From Streptomyces sp. CB01249 (GTDB lineage: Bacteria > Actinomycetota > Actinomycetes > Streptomycetales > Streptomycetaceae): a stretch of 64,000 nt of DNA. Position numbers and translations under genes: made by a program. Of the stretch, positions 16,539 to 25,439 are shown in pieces. The notes beneath the pieces are model-generated. The model saw only the letters and a program-made list of their open reading frames with translations. It was not told the DNA's origin and did no database searches. Position 1 is the stretch's first letter. Every line of letters starts with the position of its first letter. The DNA lies in the NCBI RefSeq assembly GCF_001905735.1, contig NZ_LISW01000003.1, forward strand, positions 372,341 through 436,340, read 5' to 3'.

Positions 16539-17285
16539 TTACGACCAGCGCCCCGTGCGCCCCAGGAGCAGCGCCGTCGCCGCGGTGCCCGCCGTCGAGG
16601 TGCGCAGGACCGAGGGGCCGAGGCGGCAGGTGTGGGCGCCCGCGGCGGCGAACGCGGTCAGCTCGTCCGGCGACACACCGCCCTCGGGGCCGACGACCAG
16701 CACGATCTCGCCCTCACCGGGCAGGGCGACGGTGGCCAGCGCTTCGCTCGGGTGGTCGCGGTCCTCGTGCAGGACGGCCGCGAAGTCGGCCCCGGCGAGC
16801 AGGCCCGCGACCTGCTTGGTGGTGGCCAGGTCCGCCACGTCCGGGAAGAGCACCCGGCGCGACTGCTTTCCGGCCTCCCGGGCCGTGGCGCGCCATTTGG
16901 CCAGGGACTTGAGGCCGCGGTCGCCCTTCCACTGGGTGATGCAGCGCGCCGCCTGCCACGGGACGACCGCGTCGACACCGGTCTCCGTCATCGTCTCCAC
17001 GGCGACCTCGCCCCGGTCCCCCTTGGGCAGGGCCTGGACGACGGTGATCCGCAGCGCGGGGCGCGGCTCCTCGTGGACCGGCGCCAGGTCGCCGACGACC
17101 AGCCGGTCCTTGCCCTCGGCGGCGCGCACGACACCCTGGGCCCACCGGCCGCGGCCGTCCGTGAGGACGACCTCCTCGCCGGTGCGCAGGCGCTTCACGG
17201 AGACGGCGTGGCGTCCCTCGGGCCCGTCGAGGACGAACTCGGGGGCGTCCGGCAGGTGTCCGACGACGAAGACGGGTGCCGTCAC
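16539..17285 (-). CDS. rsmE: 16S rRNA (uracil-1498-N3)-methyltransferase
   Basis: A 248-residue SPOUT methyltransferase that methylates U1498 of 16S rRNA in the assembled 30S subunit. Seen: an N-terminal PUA-like domain (HAVSVKRLRTGEEVVLTDG), the TEIG-like ETMTETGVDAVVPW segment, the SAM-binding knot LVVGPEGGVSPDE and the C-terminal LRTSTAGTAA with the LR-TxTA signature. The GTG start at 17285 overlaps the stop of the nitronate monooxygenase gene (GTGA), so it is translationally coupled. A longer in-frame reading upstream is only the shifted frame of that neighbour. Confidence 0.94.
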   Translation of the reverse strand: MTAPVFVVGHLPDAPEFVLDGPEGRHAVSVKRLRTGEEVVLTDGRGRWAQGVVRAAEGKDRLVVGDLAPVHEEPRPALRITVVQALPKGDRGEVAVETMTETGVDAVVPWQAARCITQWKGDRGLKSLAKWRATAREAGKQSRRVLFPDVADLATTKQVAGLLAGADFAAVLHEDRDHPSEALATVALPGEGEIVLVVGPEGGVSPDELTAFAAAGAHTCRLGPSVLRTSTAGTAATALLLGRTGRWS

Positions 17286-18355
17286 TGTGCGCTCCTTGTG
17301 CTCACTGCCGTCCGTGCGGCGTCCAGTTCCTCGGCGAGCAGCCGGACCAGCCGTCCGGCGGGCAGCTCGCGGGCCATGCGGTGGCCCTGCCCGGCCCAGA
17401 GCGCCATGCCCTGGGCGTCCCCGACGCGGGCGGCGGCCCTGCGCAGCACGGAGGTCATGTGGTGGACCTGGGGGTAGGCGGCGGGGGCGTACGGGCCGTG
17501 CTCGCGCACGAAGCGGTTGACCAGGCCGCGTGCCGGGCGCCCGGAGAAGGCCCTGGTCAGGGTGGTCCGGACGAACAGCGGGTTGGTCAGGGCCTGTTTG
17601 TGCAGGACGTGGGCGCCGGACTCCGGGCAGGCCAGGAAGGCGGTGCCGAGCTGGGCGGCGTCCGCGCCCGCCGCGAGGACCGCGGCGATCTGGGCGCCGC
17701 GCATCAGGCCGCCCGCGGCGACGACCGGTATCTGCACGGTCTCGCGGACCTGGGCGACCAGGCTCAGCAGCCCGGTGCCGCCGTCCTCGGTCGCCGGGTC
17801 GTCGTGGAACGTGGAGCGGTGGCCGCCCGCCTCGGTGCCCTGGGCGCAGACGGCGTCGGCCCCGGCCCACTCGGCGGCCTGGGCCTCCTCCGGCGAGGTG
17901 ACCGTGACGACGGTGTACGTACCGGCGGCCGCGAACGCGTCGAGCGTGTCGCGCGAGGGGCAGCCGAAGGTGAAGGAGACGACCGGGACCGGGGCTTCGA
18001 GGAGGACGGCGAGCTTGTCCTCGTAACCGTCGTCGCCGGGGACGTCCGGGTCGCCGAGCCCGGTCTCGTAACGGCCGGTCTCGTCCGCGAGCCGGTGGCG
18101 GTAGTCCTCCAGCGCGGCGGGGTCCGCCGGTTCGCACTGCGGCATGAAGAGGTTGACGCCGAAGGGCTGCCCGGTCAGGGCGCGCACCTGCTGGATCTCG
18201 TCGCGCAGGGCGTCCGCCGTCTTGTATCCGGCGGCCAGGAAGCCCAGCGCACCGGCCTCGGAGACGGCGGCGGCGAGCTGCGGGCAGGACGGACCGCCGG
18301 CCATGGGGGCCTGCACGAGGGGATACCGGCAGAGAGCGGTCAGCGCGGAGGGCAT
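17282..18355 (-). CDS. Nitronate monooxygenase (NMO/2-nitropropane dioxygenase family)
   Basis: A 357-residue FMN-dependent TIM-barrel enzyme oxidising alkyl nitronates. Seen: YPLVQAPMAGGPS at the N-terminus, FGVNLFMPQ, the AQGTEAGGHRS block with the substrate-side histidine, and VAAGGLMRGAQIAAVLAAG followed by QLGTAFLACPES as FMN-phosphate site. Family assignment is solid; the natural substrate (for example propionate 3-nitronate) is not visible. It is coupled to rsmE by GTGA overlap. The ATG start at 18355 is supported by the first barrel strand beginning just after it. Confidence 0.9.
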   Translation of the reverse strand: MPSALTALCRYPLVQAPMAGGPSCPQLAAAVSEAGALGFLAAGYKTADALRDEIQQVRALTGQPFGVNLFMPQCEPADPAALEDYRHRLADETGRYETGLGDPDVPGDDGYEDKLAVLLEAPVPVVSFTFGCPSRDTLDAFAAAGTYTVVTVTSPEEAQAAEWAGADAVCAQGTEAGGHRSTFHDDPATEDGGTGLLSLVAQVRETVQIPVVAAGGLMRGAQIAAVLAAGADAAQLGTAFLACPESGAHVLHKQALTNPLFVRTTLTRAFSGRPARGLVNRFVREHGPYAPAAYPQVHHMTSVLRRAAARVGDAQGMALWAGQGHRMARELPAGRLVRLLAEELDAARTAVSTRSAQ

Positions 18356-18430
18356 GACCGCATCGTGTCATGTCCTTCCTGTCCCGTGATGCCCGCCCCA
18401 CGGCAGCGTTTTGGCCGGTCGCGGCGCGCC

Positions 18431-18459
18431 GGTACGGGCCCGGAGGCCGGGCCCGTACC
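18431..18459 (-). terminator. Terminator hairpin after dnaJ
   Basis: GGTACGGGCCCGG pairs with CCGGGCCCGTACC around a very short loop (18431-18459), a 12-13 bp stem 17 nt past the dnaJ stop. There is no T-run, as is common in Streptomyces. Confidence 0.75.
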
Positions 18460-18475
18460 GGGTGCGCGCAAGCCG

Positions 18476-19612
18476 TCAGCGGCCGTTGAAGGCGTCCTTC
18501 AGGCGGGAGAACAAGCCCTGCTGGCCCGGCTGGAACTGGCCGGTGGGCCGCTCCTCGCCGCGCAGCTTGGACAGTTCGCGCAGCAGGCGTTCCTGCTCGG
18601 GGTCGAGCTTGACCGGGGTGGTCACCTCGACGTGCACGATGAGGTCGCCGCGTCCGCCGCCCCGCAGGTGGGTGATGCCGCGCCCGTGCAGCGGGACCGA
18701 CTGGCCGGACTGGGTGCCCGGCCGGATGTCGACCTCCTCCAGGCCGTCCAGCGTCTCCAGCGGCACCTTGGTACCGAGGGCCGCCGCCGTCATGGGGATG
18801 GTGACCGTGCAGTGCAGGTCGTCGCCGCGGCGCTGGAACACCGCGTGCGGCAGCTCGTGGATCTCGACGTAGAGGTCTCCGGCGGGGCCGCCGCCGGGGC
18901 CGACCTCGCCCTCGCCCGCGAGCTGGATGCGGGTGCCGTTGTCGACACCGGCGGGGATCTTCACGGTCAGCGTGCGTCGCGAGCGGATGCGGCCGTCACC
19001 GGCGCACTCCGGGCACGGGGTCGGCACGACCGTACCGAAGCCCTGGCACTGGGGGCAGGGGCGGGAGGTCATGACCTGGCCGAGGAAGGACCGGGTGACC
19101 TGGGAGACCTCACCGCGGCCGCGGCACATGTCGCAGGTCTGCGCCGAGGTGCCCGGGGCCGCGCCCTCGCCGCTGCACGTGGTGCAGACGACGGCGGTGT
19201 CGACCTGGATGTCCTTGGTGGTGCCGAAGGCCGCCTCGGCGAGGTCGATCTCCAGCCGGATCATGGCGTCCTGGCCGCGCCGGGTGCGCGAGCGGGGCCC
19301 GCGCTGCGACGACGTGCCGAAGAACGCGTCCATGATGTCGGAGAAGTTGCCGAAGCCGCCCTGGCCGAAGCCGCCCGCGCCGGCGCCGCCGGACTGCGAG
19401 AGCGGGTCTCCGCCGAGGTCGTAGACCTGCTTCTTCTGCGCGTCCGACAGGACCTCGTAAGCGGCGTTGATCTCCTTGAACCGCTCCTGGGTCTTCGGAT
19501 CGGGGTTGACGTCCGGGTGCAGCTCGCGGGCGAGCCTCCGGAATGCCTTCTTGATCTCGTCCTGGGAAGCGTCGCGGCGCACGCCGAGTACGGCGTAGTA
19601 GTCCGTGGCCAC
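18476..19612 (-). CDS. dnaJ: Co-chaperone DnaJ (DnaJ2 type)
   Basis: A 378-residue type I J-protein that stimulates DnaK. Seen: J domain (residues 1-70) with LHPDVNPD carrying the HPD tripeptide, a short G/F region (GGAGAGGFGQGGFGNF), the zinc domain with four CxxCxGxG repeats between about residues 140 and 220 (CTTCSGEG, CDMCRGRG, CPQCQGFG, CPECAGDG), then the C-terminal substrate-binding and dimerisation domains. It directly follows hrcA in one operon under CIRCE, the arrangement of the second dnaJ of streptomycetes; the dnaK-linked copy lies elsewhere. Confidence 0.96.
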   Translation of the reverse strand: MATDYYAVLGVRRDASQDEIKKAFRRLARELHPDVNPDPKTQERFKEINAAYEVLSDAQKKQVYDLGGDPLSQSGGAGAGGFGQGGFGNFSDIMDAFFGTSSQRGPRSRTRRGQDAMIRLEIDLAEAAFGTTKDIQVDTAVVCTTCSGEGAAPGTSAQTCDMCRGRGEVSQVTRSFLGQVMTSRPCPQCQGFGTVVPTPCPECAGDGRIRSRRTLTVKIPAGVDNGTRIQLAGEGEVGPGGGPAGDLYVEIHELPHAVFQRRGDDLHCTVTIPMTAAALGTKVPLETLDGLEEVDIRPGTQSGQSVPLHGRGITHLRGGGRGDLIVHVEVTTPVKLDPEQERLLRELSKLRGEERPTGQFQPGQQGLFSRLKDAFNGR

Positions 19613-20629
19613 TTACGACTCCGCCAGGATCTGTCCGACGTAACGTGCCACTGCGCGTACCGCTCCCATCGTTCCGGGGTAGTCCATGCGGGTCGGTCCG
19701 ACCACGCCGAGTTTGGCGACTGCCTCGTCGCCCGAACCGTAGCCGACCGCGACGACGGACGTGGAGTTGAGGCCCTCGTGGGCGTTCTCGTGCCCGATGC
19801 GTACGGTCATGCCCGAGTCCTTGGCCTCGCCGAGCAGCTTCAGCAGCACCACCTGTTCCTCCAGTGCTTCGAGCACCGGCCGGATCATCACAGGGAAGTC
19901 GTGTCCGAAGCGGGTGAGGTTGGAGGTGCCGCCGATCATCAGCCGCTCCTCCGTCTCCTCGACAAGCGTTTCGAGCAGGATCGAGAGAACGGTGGACACG
20001 GTTCCCCGGTCCTCGCTCTCGAAGGATTCCGGCAGGTCCTGCACCAACTGCGGGACGTCGGCGAACCGGCGCCCCACCACCCGGCTGTTGAGCCGGGCCC
20101 GCAGATCGGCGAGCGCGGTCTCGCCGAACGGCGCCGGGCAGTCCACCAGCCGCTGTTCGACCCGTCCGGTGTCCGTGATCAGCACGAGCATCAGCCGCGC
20201 CGGGGCCAGGGACAGCAGCTCCACGTGCCGCACCGTCGAACGGGTCAGCGAGGGGTACTGCACGACGGCGACCTGCCGGGTCAGCTGCGCGAGCAGCCGT
20301 ACGGTGCGGCCCACGACGTCGTCCAGGTCGACCGCGCCGTCGAGGAAGTTCTGAATGGCGCGGCGCTCGGGCGAGGAGAGGGGCTTGACGCCCGCCAGCT
20401 TGTCCACGAAGAGCCGGTAGCCCTTGTCCGTCGGGATGCGCCCGGCGCTGGTGTGGGGCTGGGCGATGAAGCCCTCCTCCTCCAGCACCGCCATGTCGTT
20501 GCGGACGGTCGCCGGGGAGACCCCCAGCTTGTGCCGCTCCGTGAGCGCCTTGGAGCCGACGGGCTCCTCGGTCCCGACGTAGTCCTGGACGATCGCGCGC
20601 AGCACTTCGAGTCTGCGTTCGCTGAGCAT
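19613..20629 (-). CDS. hrcA: Heat-inducible transcriptional repressor HrcA
   Basis: A 338-residue repressor binding CIRCE operators at heat-shock genes. Seen: the N-terminal winged helix (LSERRLEVLRAIVQDYV, then VGSKALTERHKLGVSPATVRNDM), the AGRIPTDKGYR turn and the GAF-like C-terminal domain. ATG 20629 has GGAGG 10 nt upstream; an in-frame GTG lies too close to that site. The stop is immediately followed by the dnaJ start. A CIRCE element between promoter and start shows autoregulation. Confidence 0.96.
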   Translation of the reverse strand: MLSERRLEVLRAIVQDYVGTEEPVGSKALTERHKLGVSPATVRNDMAVLEEEGFIAQPHTSAGRIPTDKGYRLFVDKLAGVKPLSSPERRAIQNFLDGAVDLDDVVGRTVRLLAQLTRQVAVVQYPSLTRSTVRHVELLSLAPARLMLVLITDTGRVEQRLVDCPAPFGETALADLRARLNSRVVGRRFADVPQLVQDLPESFESEDRGTVSTVLSILLETLVEETEERLMIGGTSNLTRFGHDFPVMIRPVLEALEEQVVLLKLLGEAKDSGMTVRIGHENAHEGLNSTSVVAVGYGSGDEAVAKLGVVGPTRMDYPGTMGAVRAVARYVGQILAES

Positions 20630-20688
20630 CGCGCGCACACCTCCAGCTGTCCACGTCGGTGTTCCCGGGCCGTTCCCGGGATTCCTCC

Positions 20689-20713
20689 TGGCACTCGGTG
20701 CGTACGAGTGCCA
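20689..20713 (-). promoter_or_regulatory. CIRCE operator for hrcA-dnaJ
   Basis: TGGCACTC-N9-GAGTGCCA, a perfect 8-bp inverted repeat with the canonical nine-base spacer, 60 nt upstream of hrcA. It lies just downstream of a -10 box, so HrcA bound here would block transcription of hrcA-dnaJ at normal temperature. Confidence 0.95.
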
Positions 20714-20726
20714 GCGATCCCCGGCC

Positions 20727-20757
20727 AGTGTACGGCGACGGGGTGGTGCCCTAGCAA
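20727..20757 (-). promoter_or_regulatory. Probable sigma-HrdB-type promoter of hrcA-dnaJ
   Basis: Minus strand: -10 TACACT (20727-20732) and -35-like TTGCTA (20752-20757) separated by 19 bp. Its position directly upstream of CIRCE supports it; the long spacer lowers certainty. Confidence 0.55.
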
Positions 20758-20814
20758 GGGCGACCGGCCACGCTACCTCGCTGCCGCGCAGGTCGCTGCC
20801 GATAGCGTCGCCGT

Positions 20815-21537
20815 ATGGATGCCTCTTGGGAAGACTTCGGATGGGAGCGGCTGGGTCACGGAACGGGCCGTCGGCGCCTCCCGGTCTGGGACGCGACGGC
20901 CCTGCTGGTGGCCGGGGCGGACGGGGTGCTGCTCTGTGACACCGGTGCGTCACTGCGCGAGGGCGTGGAACTGCGCACCCAGGCCGAGGCGCTGCTCGGC
21001 CGGAGGGTGACGCACATCGCACTCAGCCACCCCCACTTCGACCATGTGCTGGGCACGGCCGCGTTCGCCGGAGCCCGGGTGTACGGCTCCGAGGGCATGG
21101 CGGAGCTGCTGCGTCACGGGGCCGGTGAGCTGTACGCGGACGCGGTGGCCCAGGGCCTGCCCGAGGCGGACGCGGCCGAGTCCGCCGATGTGCTGGTGGC
21201 CCCGCGGCACGAGGTGCGCGGGGAGCTGACGGTGGACCTGGGCGGCGGCCGGGAGGTGGTCCTGGTGAACGTGGGCGCGGCGCACAGCGGCCACGACCTG
21301 GCGGTGCTGGTCCCGGGCTCCCCCGCGCTGGTTTTCTGCGGCGACCTGGTCGAGGAGTCGGGCGAGCCCCAGGCCGGTCCGGACGCCCGTCCGGCGCACT
21401 GGCCGGGCGCGCTGGACCGGCTGCTGGAACTGGGCGGGGAGGACGCGTTGTACGTGCCGGGGCACGGGGCGGTGGTGGACGCGGCGTTCGTCCGGGCCCA
21501 GCGGGCGGAGCTGGCGGGGCGGTTCGGCGTGTCGTAG
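20815..21537 (+). CDS. MBL-fold metallo-hydrolase
   Basis: A 240-residue metallo-beta-lactamase-fold protein. Seen: SHPHFDHVLG (HxHxDH), a downstream AAHSGHDLAV histidine, FCGDLVEE with the bridging aspartate and VPGHGAVVD with the last zinc histidine, so the binuclear site is complete. The substrate is unknown; the short length and motif spacing fit hydrolases acting on small esters or thioesters. ATG 20815 sits 8 nt after GATAGC, so the mRNA may be leaderless. It is divergent from hrcA across 185 bp and followed by DUF3097 after 41 nt. Confidence 0.88.
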   Translation: MDASWEDFGWERLGHGTGRRRLPVWDATALLVAGADGVLLCDTGASLREGVELRTQAEALLGRRVTHIALSHPHFDHVLGTAAFAGARVYGSEGMAELLRHGAGELYADAVAQGLPEADAAESADVLVAPRHEVRGELTVDLGGGREVVLVNVGAAHSGHDLAVLVPGSPALVFCGDLVEESGEPQAGPDARPAHWPGALDRLLELGGEDALYVPGHGAVVDAAFVRAQRAELAGRFGVS

Positions 21538-21578
21538 GTCTTCCCCGCCGATCGGTCTTCCCCGCTTATCGTCGTGCG

Positions 21579-22397
21579 ATGCGCAGCTACCAGCCTGATC
21601 TGACCCCGCCGTGGAAGAAGTCCGCCCCCGCCCCGGAGGTGCCCGCCGAGACCGATCTGGTCGTGGAGGAGGCGGTGACCGGTTTCTGCGGCGCGGTCAT
21701 CCGGTGCGAGAAGACCGCCGAGGGGCCGACGGTGACCCTGGAGGACCGGTTCGGCAAGCACCGGGTCTTCCCGATGGCGCCGCGCGGCTTCCTGCTTGAG
21801 GGCCGGGTCGTCACGCTGGTGCGCCCGTCGGCCGGGGGCCCGGTACGGCCCACGCGTACGGCCTCCGGTTCGGTGGCGGTGCCCGGGGCGCGGGCGCGGG
21901 TGGCGCGGGCCGGGCGGATCTATGTGGAGGGGCGCCACGACGCGGAGCTGGTCGAGCGGGTCTGGGGCGACGACCTGCGCATCGAGGGCGTGGTCGTGGA
22001 GTACCTGGAGGGCATCGACGACCTGCCCTCGATCGTGCGGGAGTTCGCGCCCGCGCCGGACGCCCGCCTCGGGGTGCTGGTGGACCATCTGGTGCCCGGT
22101 TCCAAGGAGTCCCGGATCGCGGCCCAGGTGTCGGACGGCAACGTGCTGGTGGTCGGGCACCCGTACATCGACGTGTGGGAGGCCGTGAAGCCCTCGTCGG
22201 TGGGGATCGCGGCGTGGCCGGTGGTGCCGCGCGGGCAGGACTGGAAGACGGGCGTGTGCCGGGCGCTGGGCTGGCCGGAGAACACCGGGGCGGCCTGGCA
22301 GCGCATCCTGTCCTCGGTGCGCTCCTACCGGGACCTTCAGCCCGAACTCCTGGGCCGCGTCGAGGAATTGATTGATTTCGTCACCCTTCCGGACTGA
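21579..22397 (+). CDS. DUF3097 family protein, TOPRIM-like
   Basis: A 272-residue actinobacterial conserved protein. Seen: IYVEGRHDAELVERVWG followed by a second conserved acidic block, LVDHLVPGSKESR; an early glutamate and a later D-x-x, each ending a strand, are the features of a TOPRIM-type metal site (as in primases and RNase M5). An N-terminal beta-rich segment (GFCGAVIRCEKTAEGPTVTL) precedes it. The function is not established. It is 41 nt downstream of the MBL gene and 117 nt upstream of the receptor-like gene. Confidence 0.8.
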   Translation: MRSYQPDLTPPWKKSAPAPEVPAETDLVVEEAVTGFCGAVIRCEKTAEGPTVTLEDRFGKHRVFPMAPRGFLLEGRVVTLVRPSAGGPVRPTRTASGSVAVPGARARVARAGRIYVEGRHDAELVERVWGDDLRIEGVVVEYLEGIDDLPSIVREFAPAPDARLGVLVDHLVPGSKESRIAAQVSDGNVLVVGHPYIDVWEAVKPSSVGIAAWPVVPRGQDWKTGVCRALGWPENTGAAWQRILSSVRSYRDLQPELLGRVEELIDFVTLPD

Positions 22398-22514
22398 TGT
22401 CCGGCCGGCCTTCCCCTCGATCCGGCACCAATCCGGATGAATAGCTGCGCCTCGCACACATCATCGGTTATTGAGTGGGGCCAGGCTCTTTTCGCGAGGG
22501 AAGGCACGGGGGCG

Positions 22515-25388
22515 ATGACACGCGAGGTGTGGCGGGACACGGCGGAGAACGAGGCGGCCTCCGCCGTCTTCCATTTCATGCAGCAGCTCATCGACGGCTA
22601 CCGCCACAACCGGCCCGTGATGCCCCTGGTGGTCCTCCAGGCCGCCGACGCCGACGTACCGCCCGACGTGGACGCCCGGGTCGAGCAGATCGTGCGCCAG
22701 GTCCACCGGGCCAACCAGCCGCGCCGCGTCCCCCTCCGCCTGCTCGACGGGCACGGCGACTCCCCGTACGACGCGGCGCTCGACATGGTCCGCACGCTGA
22801 CCGAGAAGCCGTGGGAGACCCGGGGCGGTTCGCAGTACAAGCCGTTCGCGTTCCCCCGTTCCCGGCTGCTCGGCGCCATCGAGCAGGCCACCGAGGCCGT
22901 GCTGCGGGACCCGGACCCGGGCTGCTCCCGGGACCAGCGCGACGAGCGGATCCTGGAGGAGCTGAGCGCGCTGCGCTGGCGGGCCGGGCGGCGCGGCCGG
23001 GGCACCTGGTGGACCGCGCTGCGCGAGTCGGTGCGGCCGGAGACCTTCGTGGGGGCCGTGGTCATCGCGGTCCTGGGTGTGCTGCTCGGCGAGATCGGCT
23101 GGCTGCCGACCATGCTGGTGGCCGTGGGCGCGGTCCTCGGGCTCGCGGTGATCCGGCTGGCGACGACGTCGGCGCCGCCGCTGCTGTGGCTGCGCCGGGC
23201 CAGCCGGTGGTTCGCCACCACCTCGTCGCTGGCCGCCGCCAGTACCGGCTATCCGTCGGACGGCTGGTCCCGGCTCTCGCCCAGTGGTTCGTGGCGGGTG
23301 ATCCGGGCGCGGGCGGCGGTGGTCGCGGGGCGGGTGGCCGACGCGGCGGCGGGCGACGAGCTGTCGCGCCAGTTCCACCTGGAGCTGAGGGTCCAGGCGC
23401 TGCTGGAGGACCTGCGCAACAACTACCGGCCGCACGCGTGGGACTGGCGGCGCGGCAAGCGGACCGTGCCGCCGGTGGTCTTCCTGCCGAGGGCCGTCCA
23501 GAGCAACGGCGGCGTGCAGCTGATCAACGCGGTCAACAACGTCCGCTCCCGGCGCAGCGAGGTCGATCCGCTGCTGCTCCTGGCCTCGCTGCCGGCGGCC
23601 GAGATCCTGCGGCACACCCCGCCGCTGCCGCCCGACCCGCCGCCGGTGCACACGGGTGCGGCGCGGGCCCGGTACGAGGACTGGGTCGGCCATCTCAGCG
23701 TGGGGCAGTCGCCCTCGGGCACGGCCACGCCCGCCTGGGTGCTGCGACTGCCGCTGTCGACGGACCAGCTGACCCATGAGCACGCGCACGCGCAGCTGTC
23801 CACGCAGCGGGTGCGCAGGACGTGGGTGTGGTGGGTGATGTCGCGGACGACGCTCGCCGGTCTGATGGCCGGCGCGCTGCTGGGCACGATGCTGGTGAGC
23901 AACCACCTGGCCAACCGTTACTGCCACGGCCCGCTCACGGATGTCGACACGGACTCGGTGCGGCTGGCCGGGCCGGGCGGCGGGGACAAGGAGTGCATCG
24001 GCGTGGCGACGTCCACCCGGGTGCGCTTCGCGGAGGACAACGGCCTGGAGCTGGACGGGGCCGGGGCGGGCGTCACCTTCGACCGGATCGAGCGGGCGGT
24101 GGCCGAGGAGAACGCCTCGATCGAGCCGGGCGACAAGTACGTCACGCTGATCTACGCGGGTCCGTTCACCGCCCCGTCCGCGGAGGGCACCCGCAAGGCC
24201 CTGGAGGAGCTGACCGGCGTCTACCTCTACCAGCACCACACCAACACGCTGGACTTCTCCGTGAAGCTGCGGGTGCTGACCGCCAACGGCGGGCAGGACA
24301 TGCTCCAGCAGATACCCGCGGTGAAGAAGATCATCGAGGTGGCCGAAAGAGATCCCTCGGTCGTCGGCGTGGTCGGGCTCGGCCGGGACACCACCGACAG
24401 CCCGGAGGCCACCGCGCTCCTTCAGCGGGCGGGCCTGCCCGTGGTGGACACCACCAACTCCGGCGGCTATCTGGCGACGGACTACTCCAACTACTTCGGC
24501 CTGGCGGCCACCGACCAGGAGCAGGCGGACGCCCTCGGCCTCGTCGCGAAGCAGGTGGCGGCAGGGGCGCCCGGCACGCACAAACCCCGGGCCCTGGTCC
24601 TGTCGCGCAAGCTCGTCAACAACGACAAGGACCGCTACACGGTCGAGCAGCGCAAGGTGGGCAGCGCGATGCTCGCCAAGTCGGGCTTCGCGCTGTCGGA
24701 GCCGGTGGAGTACGACCTCGGCCGCCGCAGCAGCGCCGATCTGGACCGCCCCGTGCAGCAGATCTGCGCGGCGGACCCGGCGCCGGACGCGCTGTACTTC
24801 GCGGGCCGGGTCGAGGACGTCTCCAACCTGATGAGCCGCCTCGCCCACAGCTGTGCGCGCCGCCCCATCACCGTCTTCACGGGCGACGACCTGACCAAGA
24901 CCCGGCTCGACGCGAGCACGGACACCACGAAGAACGTCACGCTCTACCACACGGCCCTCGCCCCGATGGGCCGCGGCCGCGCCGACGGCTTCTACGAGGA
25001 GTCGCACCGGGCCCTGGCCAAGCTGCTGCCCGAGGGCGGGACGCTTCCCCGCCTCCCGGCGTCGAAACCGTACGAGGACCCGCTCTTCGCGAGCGGCCAG
25101 TCGGTGATGTCGTACAGCGCCACGGCCGCGCTGTACGACGCGGCGAGCCACGGCGACGCGGTGAACAGCGCGGCGGAGACCTGGGCGAACCTGTACGCGG
25201 TGAACCTGCGGACGATGCCCACGGGGACGATCACCTTCCGCGGCTTCATCCCGTACGAGGCGCAGGCGGGCCACGGTCTGGACGTCGTGCAGATCACCTA
25301 CCCGGACGGCCGGAGCCACGCCCGGGTCATCTGCGGCCGGGCGGCGGGGAAGGTGGCCCTGGAGCCGCCGGAGTGCCCGCTGAAGTGA
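22515..25388 (+). CDS. Large membrane protein with extracellular type 1 periplasmic-binding-like domain
   Basis: Not recognised as a named gene. 957 residues from the ATG at 22515. Order: a cytosolic N-terminal domain (1-170), two adjacent membrane helices (about 178-194 and 198-215), a second cytosolic region (about 220-440) with PPVVFLPRAVQ and EVDPLLLLASLP strands reminiscent of a P-loop ATPase core but without a Walker A GxxxxGK, a third helix (446-465), and an extracellular domain (about 535-950) that looks like an amino-acid/ANF-receptor-type binding protein (VTLIYAGPFT, VVGVVGLGRDTTDSPEATALLQRAGLPVV). So binding of a ligand outside may be passed to a cytosolic module. It lies between DUF3097 and hemW, which are often closer neighbours in streptomycetes, so it may be an inserted accessory gene. 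Start is uncertain (an in-frame ATG also at 22437). Confidence 0.75.
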   Translation: MTREVWRDTAENEAASAVFHFMQQLIDGYRHNRPVMPLVVLQAADADVPPDVDARVEQIVRQVHRANQPRRVPLRLLDGHGDSPYDAALDMVRTLTEKPWETRGGSQYKPFAFPRSRLLGAIEQATEAVLRDPDPGCSRDQRDERILEELSALRWRAGRRGRGTWWTALRESVRPETFVGAVVIAVLGVLLGEIGWLPTMLVAVGAVLGLAVIRLATTSAPPLLWLRRASRWFATTSSLAAASTGYPSDGWSRLSPSGSWRVIRARAAVVAGRVADAAAGDELSRQFHLELRVQALLEDLRNNYRPHAWDWRRGKRTVPPVVFLPRAVQSNGGVQLINAVNNVRSRRSEVDPLLLLASLPAAEILRHTPPLPPDPPPVHTGAARARYEDWVGHLSVGQSPSGTATPAWVLRLPLSTDQLTHEHAHAQLSTQRVRRTWVWWVMSRTTLAGLMAGALLGTMLVSNHLANRYCHGPLTDVDTDSVRLAGPGGGDKECIGVATSTRVRFAEDNGLELDGAGAGVTFDRIERAVAEENASIEPGDKYVTLIYAGPFTAPSAEGTRKALEELTGVYLYQHHTNTLDFSVKLRVLTANGGQDMLQQIPAVKKIIEVAERDPSVVGVVGLGRDTTDSPEATALLQRAGLPVVDTTNSGGYLATDYSNYFGLAATDQEQADALGLVAKQVAAGAPGTHKPRALVLSRKLVNNDKDRYTVEQRKVGSAMLAKSGFALSEPVEYDLGRRSSADLDRPVQQICAADPAPDALYFAGRVEDVSNLMSRLAHSCARRPITVFTGDDLTKTRLDASTDTTKNVTLYHTALAPMGRGRADGFYEESHRALAKLLPEGGTLPRLPASKPYEDPLFASGQSVMSYSATAALYDAASHGDAVNSAAETWANLYAVNLRTMPTGTITFRGFIPYEAQAGHGLDVVQITYPDGRSHARVICGRAAGKVALEPPECPLK

Positions 25389-25390
25389 GC

Positions 25391-25424
25391 GGGGGCGTAC
25401 GCCTTGTTCGGTGCGTACGCCCCC
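25391..25424. terminator. Bidirectional terminator between receptor-like gene and hemW
   Basis: GGGGGCGTACGC (25391-25402) pairs perfectly with GCGTACGCCCCC (25413-25424) over 12 bp with a 10-nt loop. It lies between convergent stops at 25388 and 25440. Confidence 0.85.
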
Positions 25425-25439
25425 GAGCGCGCGCCGGGC

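Noticed and set aside
16539..18401. 620-codon frame suggesting an RsmE fusion
   Set aside because: The extra N-terminal part is the shifted frame of nitronate monooxygenase; RsmE begins at 17285 with a GTGA overlap.
23941..24150. Possible frameshift in the 957-residue gene because other frames are open
   Set aside because: The main frame stays open from 22515 to 25388 with consistent codon bias; the other open frames are GC-bias artefacts.
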